A DNA stretch of 64,000 nt, taken from the NCBI RefSeq assembly GCF_002256285.1, contig NZ_NKJE01000018.1:1-64000 (forward strand). Direction: 5' to 3'. This DNA comes from Flavobacterium sp. BFFFF1 (GTDB taxonomy: Bacteria > Bacteroidota > Bacteroidia > Flavobacteriales > Flavobacteriaceae). The position numbers and the translations under genes are program-made. The notes beneath the pieces are model-generated. The model saw nothing but the letters and a program-made list of their open reading frames with translations. It made no database searches and was not told the DNA's origin. How positions within the stretch are numbered: position 1 is the first letter of the stretch; every line of letters begins with the position of its first letter. Shown here piece after piece: positions 6,985-16,672 of this stretch.

Positions 6985-9453
6985 ATGAGCAACATTGATT
7001 CATCCATTGTAAATTTTCAAAATTTTAGAGAAAATATCGATCTCTATAAAGGTGAGGACCTAAATGAAAGTGATACTCGTTCCAAACTAATAGATAGTTT
7101 GTTAATTAAAGTCCTCGGCTGGGAAGAGTCTAATATAAGGAGAGAGGGAAAGGTCGACTCAGGTTATTTCGATTACCACGTATCAGCCCCAGGTATCAAT
7201 TTGATTATCGAAGCAAAAAGAACATTTAGTGATATTTTAATTCCGACCAGTCATCACCAAGCGAAGATAAATTCTTTATATAAGAGTAATCAGGAACTTT
7301 TCGATCAAATTCGTGGATATTCGGTAGATAAAGGGATTCAATATGGTCTTTTGACTAATGGCAGGCAATTTATTCTTTGCAAGTTATTTAATGTGGATGG
7401 AAGCTCTTGGAAGGAAAATCGATGTCTCATTTTTGATGGTCACGATGACATTGAAAGACGGTTCGTAGAATTTTACGAAAACTTATCCCAACACTCTATC
7501 TTGTCAAATGGAGGTTTTAAGTACGACTTTCCGAAATCTACTTTGTCATCTCGTACCGTAGTATCTACCCTTATTGACCGTGACAAAGAATTGGTGAGAA
7601 ATGACCTTAGCGCAGCATTGACACCCTTGATTGAAAGAATATTTGGCGAAATATTTTCCGAAGAAAGTGAAAATGATATGGAATTAATTGAGCGCTGTTT
7701 TGTGGAAAATCAGGAGACAAAAAAAAATAGATTAGAAATAGAGAGGCTTTTTGCAGATAAAGCTCCTCAACTTTCTAATGTTGTTCCGGCCGTAAATTAT
7801 CATAGTATTCGCAAACAGATAAATCATGAAATTAATAGTGATGAAATTAACATCAAAAACCTGATTCCTCCAAAACCAATCGTGATTGTAGGATCTAAAG
7901 GTGCAGGAAAATCCACCTTTATAAACCACTTATTTATATCTGATGATTATACAGATAGTGATCACCTTCCAATCTATTTAGATTTGCGAAAATTTTTTAA
8001 TTCCGGCAATTCCTTAGAGCCTGAAAATGTTTCTAAAGAAATTCTCATTCTTATCAATGATAAATTTCCCGAATTAGAACTATATTCTGCAACAATCTTA
8101 AAAAGAGTGTATTTTCGAGAGATAAGGGAAAACGACATGGGGATTTGGCAACATTTCAAAGAGCATAATAATGAAACGTATCAAGAAAAACTCTCTGATT
8201 ATCTAACCCAAGTCACGGCAAACAAATTAGAACACCTGGTCGCATTGAATAGATACTTCATCAGAGAAAGAAGAAAGCGATTAGTTGTTATAATTGACAA
8301 TGCAGATCAGTACAATAATCAAATACAAGAAAATGCTTTTCTGTTTGCACATTCTCTCTCTCGGAAATCCTACTGTGGAACTATAATTTCTTTAAGAGAG
8401 GGTTACTACTATAAATGGCGTTCATCCCCTCCGTTTGACGCTTATGAAAGTAATGTTTATCACATTACCGCACCGAAATATTCTGAAGTTCTTCAAAGAC
8501 GAATTGATTATACACTGGAAAAAATTAAAATAACTGGTAACACAATTGCTTATAATGAACAGGGAATGAATGTTACTATTCCTAACCAAGCAGTTATAGA
8601 ATTTTTATCAGGACTTAAAAATTCATTATTTTCTGAATCTAACTCAACTCTTATTGATTATCTAAATTATACAACTTATCCTAATATAAGAGAAGGTTTA
8701 AAAGTTTTTAAGCAATTTTTGATATCAGGCCATACCAATGTTTCTGATCAAATTGTTCGCGAACGATTTCGACTTGTAGGTCAGACCACACAAACTATCC
8801 CAATTCACGAGTTTGTAAAAGCGATTGGATTAAATAACAAATTATACTATGATTCTGAGACGAGTTTAGTCAATAACGTTTTTATTCCCTCAACGGATAG
8901 CGATGATCATTTTCTATCTCTCTATATATTGAGCGACCTAGTGAATCGGCTAGAAGCTGGAGGTGTAATAAATAAATATCTTTCCTTAAACGAACTTCAC
9001 GAAAAATTTAAATCCTTTGGTTATAGAAATAATATTATTAATGAATGTATTCACAGGCTTCTGAAGTCTAATCTTATTGATACTGATGAGCAGTTAAGCG
9101 ATATTGAATGGGATAGCCTTCCCTTTGATTGCAACATCGCCATCACCTCAAAAGGCTACTATTATTACAGAGAACTTTGTGGAAGATTTCATTATCTTGA
9201 CCTTGTTCTTCAAGACACTCCCGTTTTTGATGTTACATCCTTTGAGAATATAAAGGAAAGTTTTCCCCTCTCTGACACTAACGGGAAGCGCAACTTGCAA
9301 CACCGTGTTCAAACTGTAAAAAATTTCATTGAATATTTAAAAATGAAAGATACCAGTCAACCAGCTCAAATCACTTTTAATTATGGGAAAATATCAGACT
9401 ATATACAAAGCATTTTAGCATCAGATCTCGTCAGGATTGAGAGTAGAATTTAA
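6985..9453 (+). CDS. HsdR_N-like nuclease fused to a P-loop ATPase (type I RM cargo)
   Basis: 822 residues. Residues about 25-170 resemble the N-terminal nuclease domain of type I HsdR: TRSKLIDSLLIKVLGW, then D-Y (63-64) and E-A-K (76-78), the PD-(D/E)XK active-site pattern. There is then a helical linker and a P-loop NTPase with Walker A GSKGAGKST (303-311) and Walker B RLVVIIDNAD (432-441), in the style of KAP or STAND ATPases. The C-terminal half (500-822) is helical and has no recognised repeats. There is no helicase core, so it is not a second HsdR. Its DNA is clearly more A/T-rich than hsdM and hsdR. First of three cargo genes; likely a DNA-targeting defence effector, function inferred only. 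It is shorter than typical Avs proteins. Confidence 0.75.
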   Translation: MSNIDSSIVNFQNFRENIDLYKGEDLNESDTRSKLIDSLLIKVLGWEESNIRREGKVDSGYFDYHVSAPGINLIIEAKRTFSDILIPTSHHQAKINSLYKSNQELFDQIRGYSVDKGIQYGLLTNGRQFILCKLFNVDGSSWKENRCLIFDGHDDIERRFVEFYENLSQHSILSNGGFKYDFPKSTLSSRTVVSTLIDRDKELVRNDLSAALTPLIERIFGEIFSEESENDMELIERCFVENQETKKNRLEIERLFADKAPQLSNVVPAVNYHSIRKQINHEINSDEINIKNLIPPKPIVIVGSKGAGKSTFINHLFISDDYTDSDHLPIYLDLRKFFNSGNSLEPENVSKEILILINDKFPELELYSATILKRVYFREIRENDMGIWQHFKEHNNETYQEKLSDYLTQVTANKLEHLVALNRYFIRERRKRLVVIIDNADQYNNQIQENAFLFAHSLSRKSYCGTIISLREGYYYKWRSSPPFDAYESNVYHITAPKYSEVLQRRIDYTLEKIKITGNTIAYNEQGMNVTIPNQAVIEFLSGLKNSLFSESNSTLIDYLNYTTYPNIREGLKVFKQFLISGHTNVSDQIVRERFRLVGQTTQTIPIHEFVKAIGLNNKLYYDSETSLVNNVFIPSTDSDDHFLSLYILSDLVNRLEAGGVINKYLSLNELHEKFKSFGYRNNIINECIHRLLKSNLIDTDEQLSDIEWDSLPFDCNIAITSKGYYYYRELCGRFHYLDLVLQDTPVFDVTSFENIKESFPLSDTNGKRNLQHRVQTVKNFIEYLKMKDTSQPAQITFNYGKISDYIQSILASDLVRIESRI

Positions 9454-9514
9454 TATTGATAACCTTAGGTCTAGAATGGCTTTATAAATATCCTCTTAAT
9501 GAAAAATATATTCA

Positions 9515-10321
9515 ATGGCAAATAATTTTGTTGACCATAAAGATAGATGGTTACTTATAGCGAACGGCGAGTTTGAATACCCAATACTGTTTATAAAATC
9601 TTGGCTGCCGTTTAATGCATGGTATTGCAACAATTATCCTCAACATAGGAATAAAGACCGTCCGATTTTGGAAGAGATGAAAGTTGATAACAATCTTTTC
9701 ACGACCCGCATTATTTCCTTGTTACAGAATTCGGACGAGGACTCGACAATCTTTCAAAATAACCTAGTTAAACTTTATAGTTTTCTTGAAAGCTACAAAG
9801 TGCCAAATGCTATTGATAACATCAGTTTTAGGTCGTTAAACTTCCGAACTAATCCCACCACTTCCTACATAAAGTCTTACCGAGGACATAATTATAAGGT
9901 GGAAATTATTAGTCCTGTTCAACCATACAATTATCGCATCAGAGTAGACATTTTAAATCCAAGCGGTGGAAATATATTCTTATACAATCATACTAAGTAT
10001 GATAAGTCACACCTTATTGCAGATGCTGATTTTATGCAGTTATCACTTACGAACAAAAATATAATCCTTGAGGGATTGGAAAAGGTTAATCCGAAGCTAA
10101 AAGAATCGCTACTTGTTGTTAGGAGGAATGAATCTTTGCAAACAATTTCAAATATTCTTTTTACAAATGATACACCCTTGTTGGCCAAGGCAATTATCGA
10201 AGTACTCTATAATATTCGCTGTATCCTCTTTCACGGTGAAATACAGCCTAGTAAAGATAACCTCAAAATTTACGAACCCGCTTTTTACATGTTAAAACAA
10301 CTAATCAAATCCCTTGACTAA
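9515..10321 (+). CDS. HEPN-like protein, candidate RNase (type I RM cargo)
   Basis: 268 residues, family not recognised over its length. Near the C terminus a helical stretch contains NIRCILFHGE, giving R235-x4-H240 followed by Gly. This is the Rx4-6H active-site signature of HEPN RNases, in the sequence context (hydrophobic helix, then FHG) of many HEPN proteins. The N-terminal 200 residues contain a beta-rich part (about 125-165) and may be a sensor or target-binding region. Its stop codon overlaps the ATG of the next gene by one base (TAATG), indicating translational coupling with the DUF262 protein. A/T-rich like its neighbours. A toxin-like role is inference. Confidence 0.6.
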   Translation: MANNFVDHKDRWLLIANGEFEYPILFIKSWLPFNAWYCNNYPQHRNKDRPILEEMKVDNNLFTTRIISLLQNSDEDSTIFQNNLVKLYSFLESYKVPNAIDNISFRSLNFRTNPTTSYIKSYRGHNYKVEIISPVQPYNYRIRVDILNPSGGNIFLYNHTKYDKSHLIADADFMQLSLTNKNIILEGLEKVNPKLKESLLVVRRNESLQTISNILFTNDTPLLAKAIIEVLYNIRCILFHGEIQPSKDNLKIYEPAFYMLKQLIKSLD

Positions 10322-12144
10322 TGAGCTTAAGCAATAATATCCAAGCAAACGCACGGAAGCTATTTGAAATGCTTCAAAATAAATATATTGTAGATTATTT
10401 CCAGCGCGAATATAAATGGGAGTATAAGCACATTGAGCAACTTTTGATTGATTTAGAAGCTTCGTTTCTTTCGAATTATGAAAGCGGTGACTTGATTTCG
10501 GATGTCGCCGCAAGATACAATTCGTATTACTTAGGACCAGTTGTAATTTGTGAAAAGGGCAATAACCGTTCTATTGTAGATGGTCAACAAAGATTAACTT
10601 CCATCACTCTTTTGCTAATTTATTTAAATAACTTACAGAAGAATTCTATAGACCCTGAGGATATTACTTCATTAATATATTCGAGAAAAAGTGGGCGCCG
10701 AAGTTATAATATCGAAGTTCCTGACAGAACAAAAATTTTAGATGCACTATTTAACAATCAAATCTATGATTTAACGGAAGAGTCAGACGAGTCAATAAGA
10801 AATATGTATGATCGATATTCCGATATTGAAAACATTTTTTCCGATGAATTAAAATCTGACAAACTCCCATTATTTATAGAATGGTTAAAAGAAAAAGTCG
10901 TGTTTGTCGAGATACTTGCATTCACCGACGAGAATGCTTACACTATCTTTGAGACAATGAATGACCGCGGTTTAAATCTTACTCCAACTGAAATGCTTAA
11001 AGGTTATTTATTAACACACTTAAAAGAGGCTGATAAAATTGAGGAACTAAATAATATATGGAAGGAGAAAATTTCCAACCTTCATAAGTACTCACCACAG
11101 GAAGATTTGGAGTTTATTAGAGCCTGGTTTAGAAGTCAATACGCCGATTCGATAAGAAGTGCTTCTAGAGGGGCGGAGAACGAAGATTTTGAAAAAATAG
11201 GAACAAGATTTCATACATGGGTTAAGGACAATCATAAAAGAATAGGACTAACAAATTCAAATGCGTACTATTATTTTATTAAAGGTGATTTTGAATTTTA
11301 TTCAACAATATATGAGCGTATCAAATATTATGAAAATAATTATACGGACGAACTCGAAACTCTATACCTTACGTCTTACTATGGCATAGCGTCTTCTTTA
11401 AGTTATCCTCTACTGATGTCCGCCATTAATAAATTGGATGATGAAGAAACCATCGTATCCAAATTAAAAGCCGTCTCTAAATTTATTGATATTCTTATAA
11501 TAACAAGAGCCGTCAACTACAAGAGTAACGCGCAGTCATTTTTACGCTACATCATTTACACCCTTGTAAAAGATATTAGGAATAAAAGTCTATCAGAATT
11601 GAAAACTATACTTAAAGAAAGAATTCAATCTAGTAAAGAAACTTTTCTAGAATTAGAAGATTTCACATACAACAATGGTAATCGAAAATTTATTCATTAC
11701 TTATTAGCCAGATGCCATCTATTTATTGAGCGGCAAGTATTTGAGAATAAAGATTTGGAAATGAGTGACCTAATGGCTGCAAGGAAATATAATAGATATG
11801 TTCTTACACCGGTAATTTGGGAATATTATAAATATTCAAAACATTTCGAAAATGAAGAGTCGTTTTATTTAACTGAGAAAAAAATAGGGAACTTCGTGCT
11901 TATTCCAAACCCTGTTTCAATAGAATTTATGGGTGTGACCTCGACTTCCAAAATTAACAAATTACGAAAAGAAGACAACCTGAATAAAATTATCATCCCA
12001 AAAGTTTACGAAGCGGTTGATCCAGATAATTTTTTACGAACCCTTGGCTTTTTACCATTTTTAGATTTTAAGCAAGGAATTGAGGAAAGAACAATCGCAT
12101 TGCATAATTTAATTAGAGAAATTTGGAGTGTTGAGAGAATCTAA
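10321..12144 (+). CDS. DUF262 (GmrS-like) protein, type I RM cargo
   Basis: 607 residues. The N-terminal part is a clear DUF262 domain, the ParB/Srx-related NTPase fold of GmrSD-type modification-dependent restriction enzymes: YFQREYKW (26-33), SIVDGQQRLTS (84-94) and FETMNDRGLNLTPTEMLKGY (about 210-230). The C terminus ends in the arginine/tryptophan pattern typical of DUF262-DUF1524 proteins (GIEERTIALHNLIREIW), but the His-rich HxxP nuclease motif of DUF1524/GmrD is not found, so nuclease activity may be missing or supplied by a partner. It is coupled to the HEPN gene by a TAATG overlap. Proteins of this type are known as passengers in type I RM loci. A/T-rich DNA suggests transfer as a block with its two neighbours. 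Confidence 0.85.
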   Translation: MSLSNNIQANARKLFEMLQNKYIVDYFQREYKWEYKHIEQLLIDLEASFLSNYESGDLISDVAARYNSYYLGPVVICEKGNNRSIVDGQQRLTSITLLLIYLNNLQKNSIDPEDITSLIYSRKSGRRSYNIEVPDRTKILDALFNNQIYDLTEESDESIRNMYDRYSDIENIFSDELKSDKLPLFIEWLKEKVVFVEILAFTDENAYTIFETMNDRGLNLTPTEMLKGYLLTHLKEADKIEELNNIWKEKISNLHKYSPQEDLEFIRAWFRSQYADSIRSASRGAENEDFEKIGTRFHTWVKDNHKRIGLTNSNAYYYFIKGDFEFYSTIYERIKYYENNYTDELETLYLTSYYGIASSLSYPLLMSAINKLDDEETIVSKLKAVSKFIDILIITRAVNYKSNAQSFLRYIIYTLVKDIRNKSLSELKTILKERIQSSKETFLELEDFTYNNGNRKFIHYLLARCHLFIERQVFENKDLEMSDLMAARKYNRYVLTPVIWEYYKYSKHFENEESFYLTEKKIGNFVLIPNPVSIEFMGVTSTSKINKLRKEDNLNKIIIPKVYEAVDPDNFLRTLGFLPFLDFKQGIEERTIALHNLIREIWSVERI

Positions 12145-12174
12145 ATATTCAGATATAACAATAACATTCTACAT

Positions 12175-15021
12175 ATGACCTCCCAATCCGAACAAATTCT
12201 TGAACAAAACCTTATTGCCCAACTCGTAGCCAACGGTTATGACAAGGCGTATATCCGCGATGAGAAGGATTTGCTCGCGAACCTGAAGGCGCAGTTGGAA
12301 AAACACAATAACAAACGTTTTTCTGATTCGGATTTCCAGCAAATCCTGAACCACCTGACCAAGACAAACAATGTGTTTGAAAAGGCGAAACTGCTGCGCG
12401 ATAAGTTTGCGTTCCGCAACGACAGCAACGAAGTCGTGTATGTCGAGTTCCTGAACATGGAGCACTGGTGCCAGAACCAATACCAGGTTACAAACCAGGT
12501 CACGATGGAAGGCAGTTATAAGAACCGCTATGATGTGACGCTGCTGATTAACGGGATTCCGTTGGTGCAGGTAGAACTCAAGCGCCGCGGGCTGGAAATG
12601 AAAGAGGCGTATAACCAGATCAGCCGGTACAGCAAGCACTCGTTTGGTGCGTCGCTGGGGCTGTTTAACTTTATACAATTGTTCGTCATCAGCAATGGCG
12701 TGAACACGAAATACTTCAGCAATTTTACGGGGCAAAAGCCCGACTTTAAGCAGACTTTTTACTGGACCGATGAAAACAACAAGCGCGTCTCGCAACTCGC
12801 TGATTTTACGAATGTCTTTTTAGAGAAGTGCCACCTGTCCAAGATGATCACGAAGTACATCGTGCTGCATGAAACCGACAAGGCGCTCATGGTGCTGCGC
12901 CCATACCAGTATTTTGCCGTCGAGAAGATTATCGAACGGGTAAAGACCACGAATAAGAATGGGTATATCTGGCATACGACCGGATCGGGCAAGACGTTGA
13001 CTTCGTTTAAAGCCAGCCAGATCTTGTCCAAACTGCCTAAGGTGGATAAAGTCGTGTTTTGTGTGGACCGCCGTGACCTCGATTACCAGACTTCGAAAGA
13101 GTTTAATGAGTTTTCGCCGGGCAGTGTGGATGGGACGCACAATACCAAATCGCTCGTCAGCCAGTTTGCTGATGACAATACCCGCCTTATCGTTACCACG
13201 ATACAGAAATTGTATACGGCAGTGACTAAGGAGCACCATCTGAAAACGATGGACCAACTCAAAGACAAGAAGATTGTGTTTATTTTCGATGAGTGCCACC
13301 GTTCCCAGTTTGGCGATACCCATAAAAAGATCAAGGCCTATTTTAATAATTACCAGATGTTTGGATTTACGGGTACGCCGATCTTTGTGGACAATGCCGT
13401 TTCCAAAGCCGGGAAGAAGCATACGACGGCGGCACTGTTTGACGAAAAACTGCACCAGTATGTGATTACGGATGCGATTAAGGATGAGAACGTGTTGCGG
13501 TTCTCGGTGGAGTATGTTGGAAAATACCGCGAGAAGGAAGGTTCCCGTAACGAAATAGACATTGAGGTCGAGGCTATCGACACGCAGGAACTCATGGAGA
13601 GTCCGCAGCGGTTGGAAAAGATTGCCGACTACATTATCCAGCAGCATCCGGTCAAGACGCACCGCAGGGAATTTACGGCGATGTTCTGCGTCAGCAGTGT
13701 GGACCTGCTGATTAAATACTATGATATTTTCCGGCGTTGGAAGGAACAAGGGCGGCATGACCTGAACATTGCGACGATCTTCAGCTATGGCGCTAATGAA
13801 GAGGAGAAAGACGACCTGGGTGCCATTGATTTCCAGGACTTTGATATGGTTGCCGACCCGGGGGAACAACCTTATGTTTCTTACCATACGCGCGATAAAC
13901 TGGAAGCATATATCGGGGAATACAACAGGGATTACCAAACCAATTATACGACGAAGGACAGCGATTCCTTTTACAATTACTATAAAGACGTTTCGGATAA
14001 AGTCAGGAAGCGGAAGATTGACCTGCTTTTTGTGGTGAACATGTTCCTGACCGGATTTGACAGCAAGAGCCTGAATACGCTGTTTGTGGACAAGAACCTG
14101 CGGTACCACGGACTCATACAGGCGTATTCAAGGACCAACCGAATTTATGGGCAGAAGAAGTCGCAAGGGAACGTGGTGGTGTTCCGCAACCTTAAGAAGG
14201 CTACTGACGATGCGATTGCGCTGTTCTCGAACAAGGAAGCGAAGGAGATCATTATCATGAAGCCGTATGTGAACTATGTGGATGACTTTAATACCGCGTA
14301 TGAAAAGCTGTTGGCTATTGCGCCGACGGTGGATTCGGTAGACGATTTGCTGAGCGAAGATCAGGAACTGGAATTTATTAAGGCGTTCCGGGAATTGCTC
14401 AGGCTGCGGAACGTAATTGCCTCGTATGCCGACTTTACGTTTGACGACCTCGACATCGAGGAACAGCAGTTTGAGGATTACAAGAGCAAGTACCTGGATT
14501 TGTATGATAAGGTCAGGACTTCCAAGGAAAAAGTATCGGTACTGGATGAGGTGGATTTTGAATTGGAATTGATCCATCGCGATGATATTACGGTGGCGTA
14601 TATCCTGAACCTGCTGGCGAAACTTAAAGCGATGTCGCTCGAGGAAAAAGAACGCAAACAGAAAGAGATACTGGATTTGGTGGCCGGCGATGTCAGATTA
14701 AGGAGCAAGCGGGAGCTTATCGAGAAGTTCATTATCGAGAATTTGCCGTTGATTGTGGACGACAGTATCGAGGAGCAGTTTGAAAGCTTTATGAATGTCG
14801 AGAGGCAGAAGGCCTTCGACCAGTTTGTGACACAGGAGCACCTCGATGGCGAAAAGCTCAAAGCGTTGGTTGAGAATTACCTGTTTTCAAAGCGTACGCC
14901 GACCTCACAGGAAGTGATTGAGACGCTGGACAGCCAGCCTTCGGTGTTGCACAGGAAAACGATTGGCGAAACGCTGCTTTTGAAATTTAAGGGATTTATA
15001 GATACTTTTTTTGGGGAGTAG
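12175..15021 (+). CDS. hsdR: Type I restriction enzyme R subunit HsdR
   Basis: 948 residues. HsdR translocates and cuts DNA when bound to the HsdM2S core at an unmethylated site. The N-terminal nuclease has D120, E134 and K136 (RYDVTLLINGIPLVQVELKR), followed by the Q-xxx-Y motif (QISRY); the helicase has HTTGSGKTLT (Walker A, 267-276), FDECHRSQFG (motif II), FGFTGTP (motif III), and QAYSRTNRIYG (motif VI). The gene returns to balanced base composition after the A/T-rich cargo. The start ATG is 30 bases after the DUF262 stop, so the six genes form one transcription unit. Confidence 0.97.
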   Translation: MTSQSEQILEQNLIAQLVANGYDKAYIRDEKDLLANLKAQLEKHNNKRFSDSDFQQILNHLTKTNNVFEKAKLLRDKFAFRNDSNEVVYVEFLNMEHWCQNQYQVTNQVTMEGSYKNRYDVTLLINGIPLVQVELKRRGLEMKEAYNQISRYSKHSFGASLGLFNFIQLFVISNGVNTKYFSNFTGQKPDFKQTFYWTDENNKRVSQLADFTNVFLEKCHLSKMITKYIVLHETDKALMVLRPYQYFAVEKIIERVKTTNKNGYIWHTTGSGKTLTSFKASQILSKLPKVDKVVFCVDRRDLDYQTSKEFNEFSPGSVDGTHNTKSLVSQFADDNTRLIVTTIQKLYTAVTKEHHLKTMDQLKDKKIVFIFDECHRSQFGDTHKKIKAYFNNYQMFGFTGTPIFVDNAVSKAGKKHTTAALFDEKLHQYVITDAIKDENVLRFSVEYVGKYREKEGSRNEIDIEVEAIDTQELMESPQRLEKIADYIIQQHPVKTHRREFTAMFCVSSVDLLIKYYDIFRRWKEQGRHDLNIATIFSYGANEEEKDDLGAIDFQDFDMVADPGEQPYVSYHTRDKLEAYIGEYNRDYQTNYTTKDSDSFYNYYKDVSDKVRKRKIDLLFVVNMFLTGFDSKSLNTLFVDKNLRYHGLIQAYSRTNRIYGQKKSQGNVVVFRNLKKATDDAIALFSNKEAKEIIIMKPYVNYVDDFNTAYEKLLAIAPTVDSVDDLLSEDQELEFIKAFRELLRLRNVIASYADFTFDDLDIEEQQFEDYKSKYLDLYDKVRTSKEKVSVLDEVDFELELIHRDDITVAYILNLLAKLKAMSLEEKERKQKEILDLVAGDVRLRSKRELIEKFIIENLPLIVDDSIEEQFESFMNVERQKAFDQFVTQEHLDGEKLKALVENYLFSKRTPTSQEVIETLDSQPSVLHRKTIGETLLLKFKGFIDTFFGE

Positions 15022-15030
15022 TGCTATCCG

Positions 15031-15210
15031 TTACAAATACCCAAACCCATTATTCCCCGCAATTACCAATAACGGGGCAATGTTGTCCCTGAACCTTCCG
15101 TATTCAAAATCGTGGACGGCGTCCCGCGTTGGGTAGATCGTCAGGTATTCTTGCAGCAGCTTGTTTTTGGGCTGGTGGTGGCTGGTGATTTCGCAGGCGG
15201 TTTTCTGCAG
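15031..15210 (-). other. Possible remnant of a coding tail, uncertain
   Basis: The minus strand reads open here for about 60 codons and ends in a protein-like tail (DFEYGRFRDNIAPLLVIAG), but no credible start exists: the only start codon lies inside the terminator hairpin of the next gene. It may be the last piece of a gene lost when the type I locus was inserted, or simply chance. No family was recognised. Confidence 0.2.
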
Positions 15211-15223
15211 GTTGTAGAACGGC

Positions 15224-15250
15224 AAAAAAAACCCGGAAAATTCCGGGTTA
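15224..15250 (-). terminator. Rho-independent terminator of the S74-domain gene
   Basis: On the minus strand, directly after the stop codon of the 15255-16616 gene, AACCCGGAA pairs with TTCCGGGTT and is followed by a run of eight T. Confidence 0.8.
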
Positions 15251-15254
15251 TCCA

Positions 15255-16616
15255 CTATTTCAAGTTACCTGCACTAACCTTACTGTCCATCGCCTGGAGC
15301 TTTTGATCCAATGCGTTAAGGCGTTTTTCGAGCTTTTCATTTTCAGCCCGCAATGCATCAATAAGCAATTGTTGTTCCTGTACCGCCTTTACCGATATGG
15401 CAATAAGGTCATTATACCTGACGCCGTACATTCCTGCATCGTCTTTTGATATGATGCCATTCGATGAAGCTCCTGAGTCCAGAAGTGCCTTCTCAAGTTC
15501 CTGTGCGATAAACCCATACTCTGTTTTTTTACTGCTGTCATTAAGCCGTGCATAGGAAACCGGGTTGAGCGTTTGCAGAAAAGCCAGTCCAAGATCTGAT
15601 TTTTTAACATCATATTTCCATCTTTTATCTGAAGTGACAGTCCAGGCTACCTGAATACCTGCGTAGGTGATGGATGCATTTCCCATACGCACCTGATTGC
15701 TGCCTGTATTGGAAGGGACCTGCGCAGCGCATCCAATCGCTATGTTATTTGATCCTGACGCCAGGCTGTTTAAAGCATGGTCCCCCATAGCGGTATTGCA
15801 GTCGCCTGAGCTGGCAGCATTCATTGCAAAGCTTCCTACAACAGTGTTTGAATCGCCGGTGCTGGAATGACCTGCTTTGTATCCAACAGCTGTATTTTCA
15901 TCACCTGAAACATTGTTGGCAATGGCGTAAACCCCAATCCCTGTGTTGTCGATACCATCAACATTCTCACTAAGGGAAGCGTAGCCTTCCCCTGTATTCC
16001 TTACGCCATCTATATTCTTAAGTAATGCGGTATTTCCTGTTGCAGTATTTTGATTTCCAGTGGTATTTGCTTTAAGAGCAGACCTCCCCACTGCGGTATT
16101 ATTACTTCCTGACGAATTTAACGAAAGGGCATCGGTGCCAAGCGCAGCATTTGACGAGCCTGTACTCGTCCTTGGCAGTGAACCCACACCAAAGCCGACA
16201 GACGTTAGAGCAATAAAACCCGCATGTGTACTGTTTCGGTTGATTTCAAGATCCACGTTATCTGTAGTCCCTAAAAAGTTTGTACCAGCAGTAGTCCCTG
16301 CATTTCCGGTCAATAACCATCCCGTCCCCAGTGATTTCCATGATACATTGGGATTATCCCAGTAATAGAATCCAGGTGATTTGCCGCTTACTGTCGTTGT
16401 CAGGTAAATAAGCATCGCGTTCTGGTCACTGCCAGGACTTGTTGGAAAAGCGCTGACCCTCGGAATAATAATCCCGTCTGTGCTGACAGGAGCAGTGCTG
16501 CTACTTGGTGCAATTTCAAGCATGGCGTGTGGTGTTGTGGTATTAATACCTGTTTGTGCCTCGGTGTACGAGTAAGTTAATAATAACAAAACAAGAAGTA
16601 AAGATAGTTTTTTCAT
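15255..16616 (-). CDS. Secreted protein with YadA-head-like repeats and S74 intramolecular chaperone domain
   Basis: 453 residues. Residues 1-20 are a signal peptide. About 150-320 hold tandem 14-residue-type repeats with N-T-A-x-G cores (NTAVGRSAL, NTATGNTAL, NTGEGYASL, NTGIGVYAI, NTAVGYKAG), like the left-handed beta-roll of YadA heads. The C terminus is a peptidase S74 chaperone of the endosialidase type: SDKRWKYDV at about 339, EYGFIAQELEKAL, and a final coiled coil (LRAENEKLEKRLNALDQKL). In the family the chaperone drives trimer folding and cuts itself off at the Ser of the SD(K/R)R motif. Such proteins are phage tail spikes or bacterial surface trimers; with a signal peptide and no phage genes near, the latter fits better. 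Confidence 0.85.
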   Translation of the reverse strand: MKKLSLLLVLLLLTYSYTEAQTGINTTTPHAMLEIAPSSSTAPVSTDGIIIPRVSAFPTSPGSDQNAMLIYLTTTVSGKSPGFYYWDNPNVSWKSLGTGWLLTGNAGTTAGTNFLGTTDNVDLEINRNSTHAGFIALTSVGFGVGSLPRTSTGSSNAALGTDALSLNSSGSNNTAVGRSALKANTTGNQNTATGNTALLKNIDGVRNTGEGYASLSENVDGIDNTGIGVYAIANNVSGDENTAVGYKAGHSSTGDSNTVVGSFAMNAASSGDCNTAMGDHALNSLASGSNNIAIGCAAQVPSNTGSNQVRMGNASITYAGIQVAWTVTSDKRWKYDVKKSDLGLAFLQTLNPVSYARLNDSSKKTEYGFIAQELEKALLDSGASSNGIISKDDAGMYGVRYNDLIAISVKAVQEQQLLIDALRAENEKLEKRLNALDQKLQAMDSKVSAGNLK

Positions 16617-16672
16617 AACATATCGTGTTAATTGGTTATACTATCGCAATTTAAAATTTATTTTTAATATAT

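Noticed and set aside
12820..14109. 429-codon open frame on the minus strand
   Set aside because: It is fully antisense to hsdR, whose helicase and nuclease motifs are clear; the antisense product is low-complexity and without a family.
6985..15021. BREX, DISARM or Zorya system
   Set aside because: No PglX/PglZ, no DrmA/B, no motor proteins; the set is a type I RM core with passengers.
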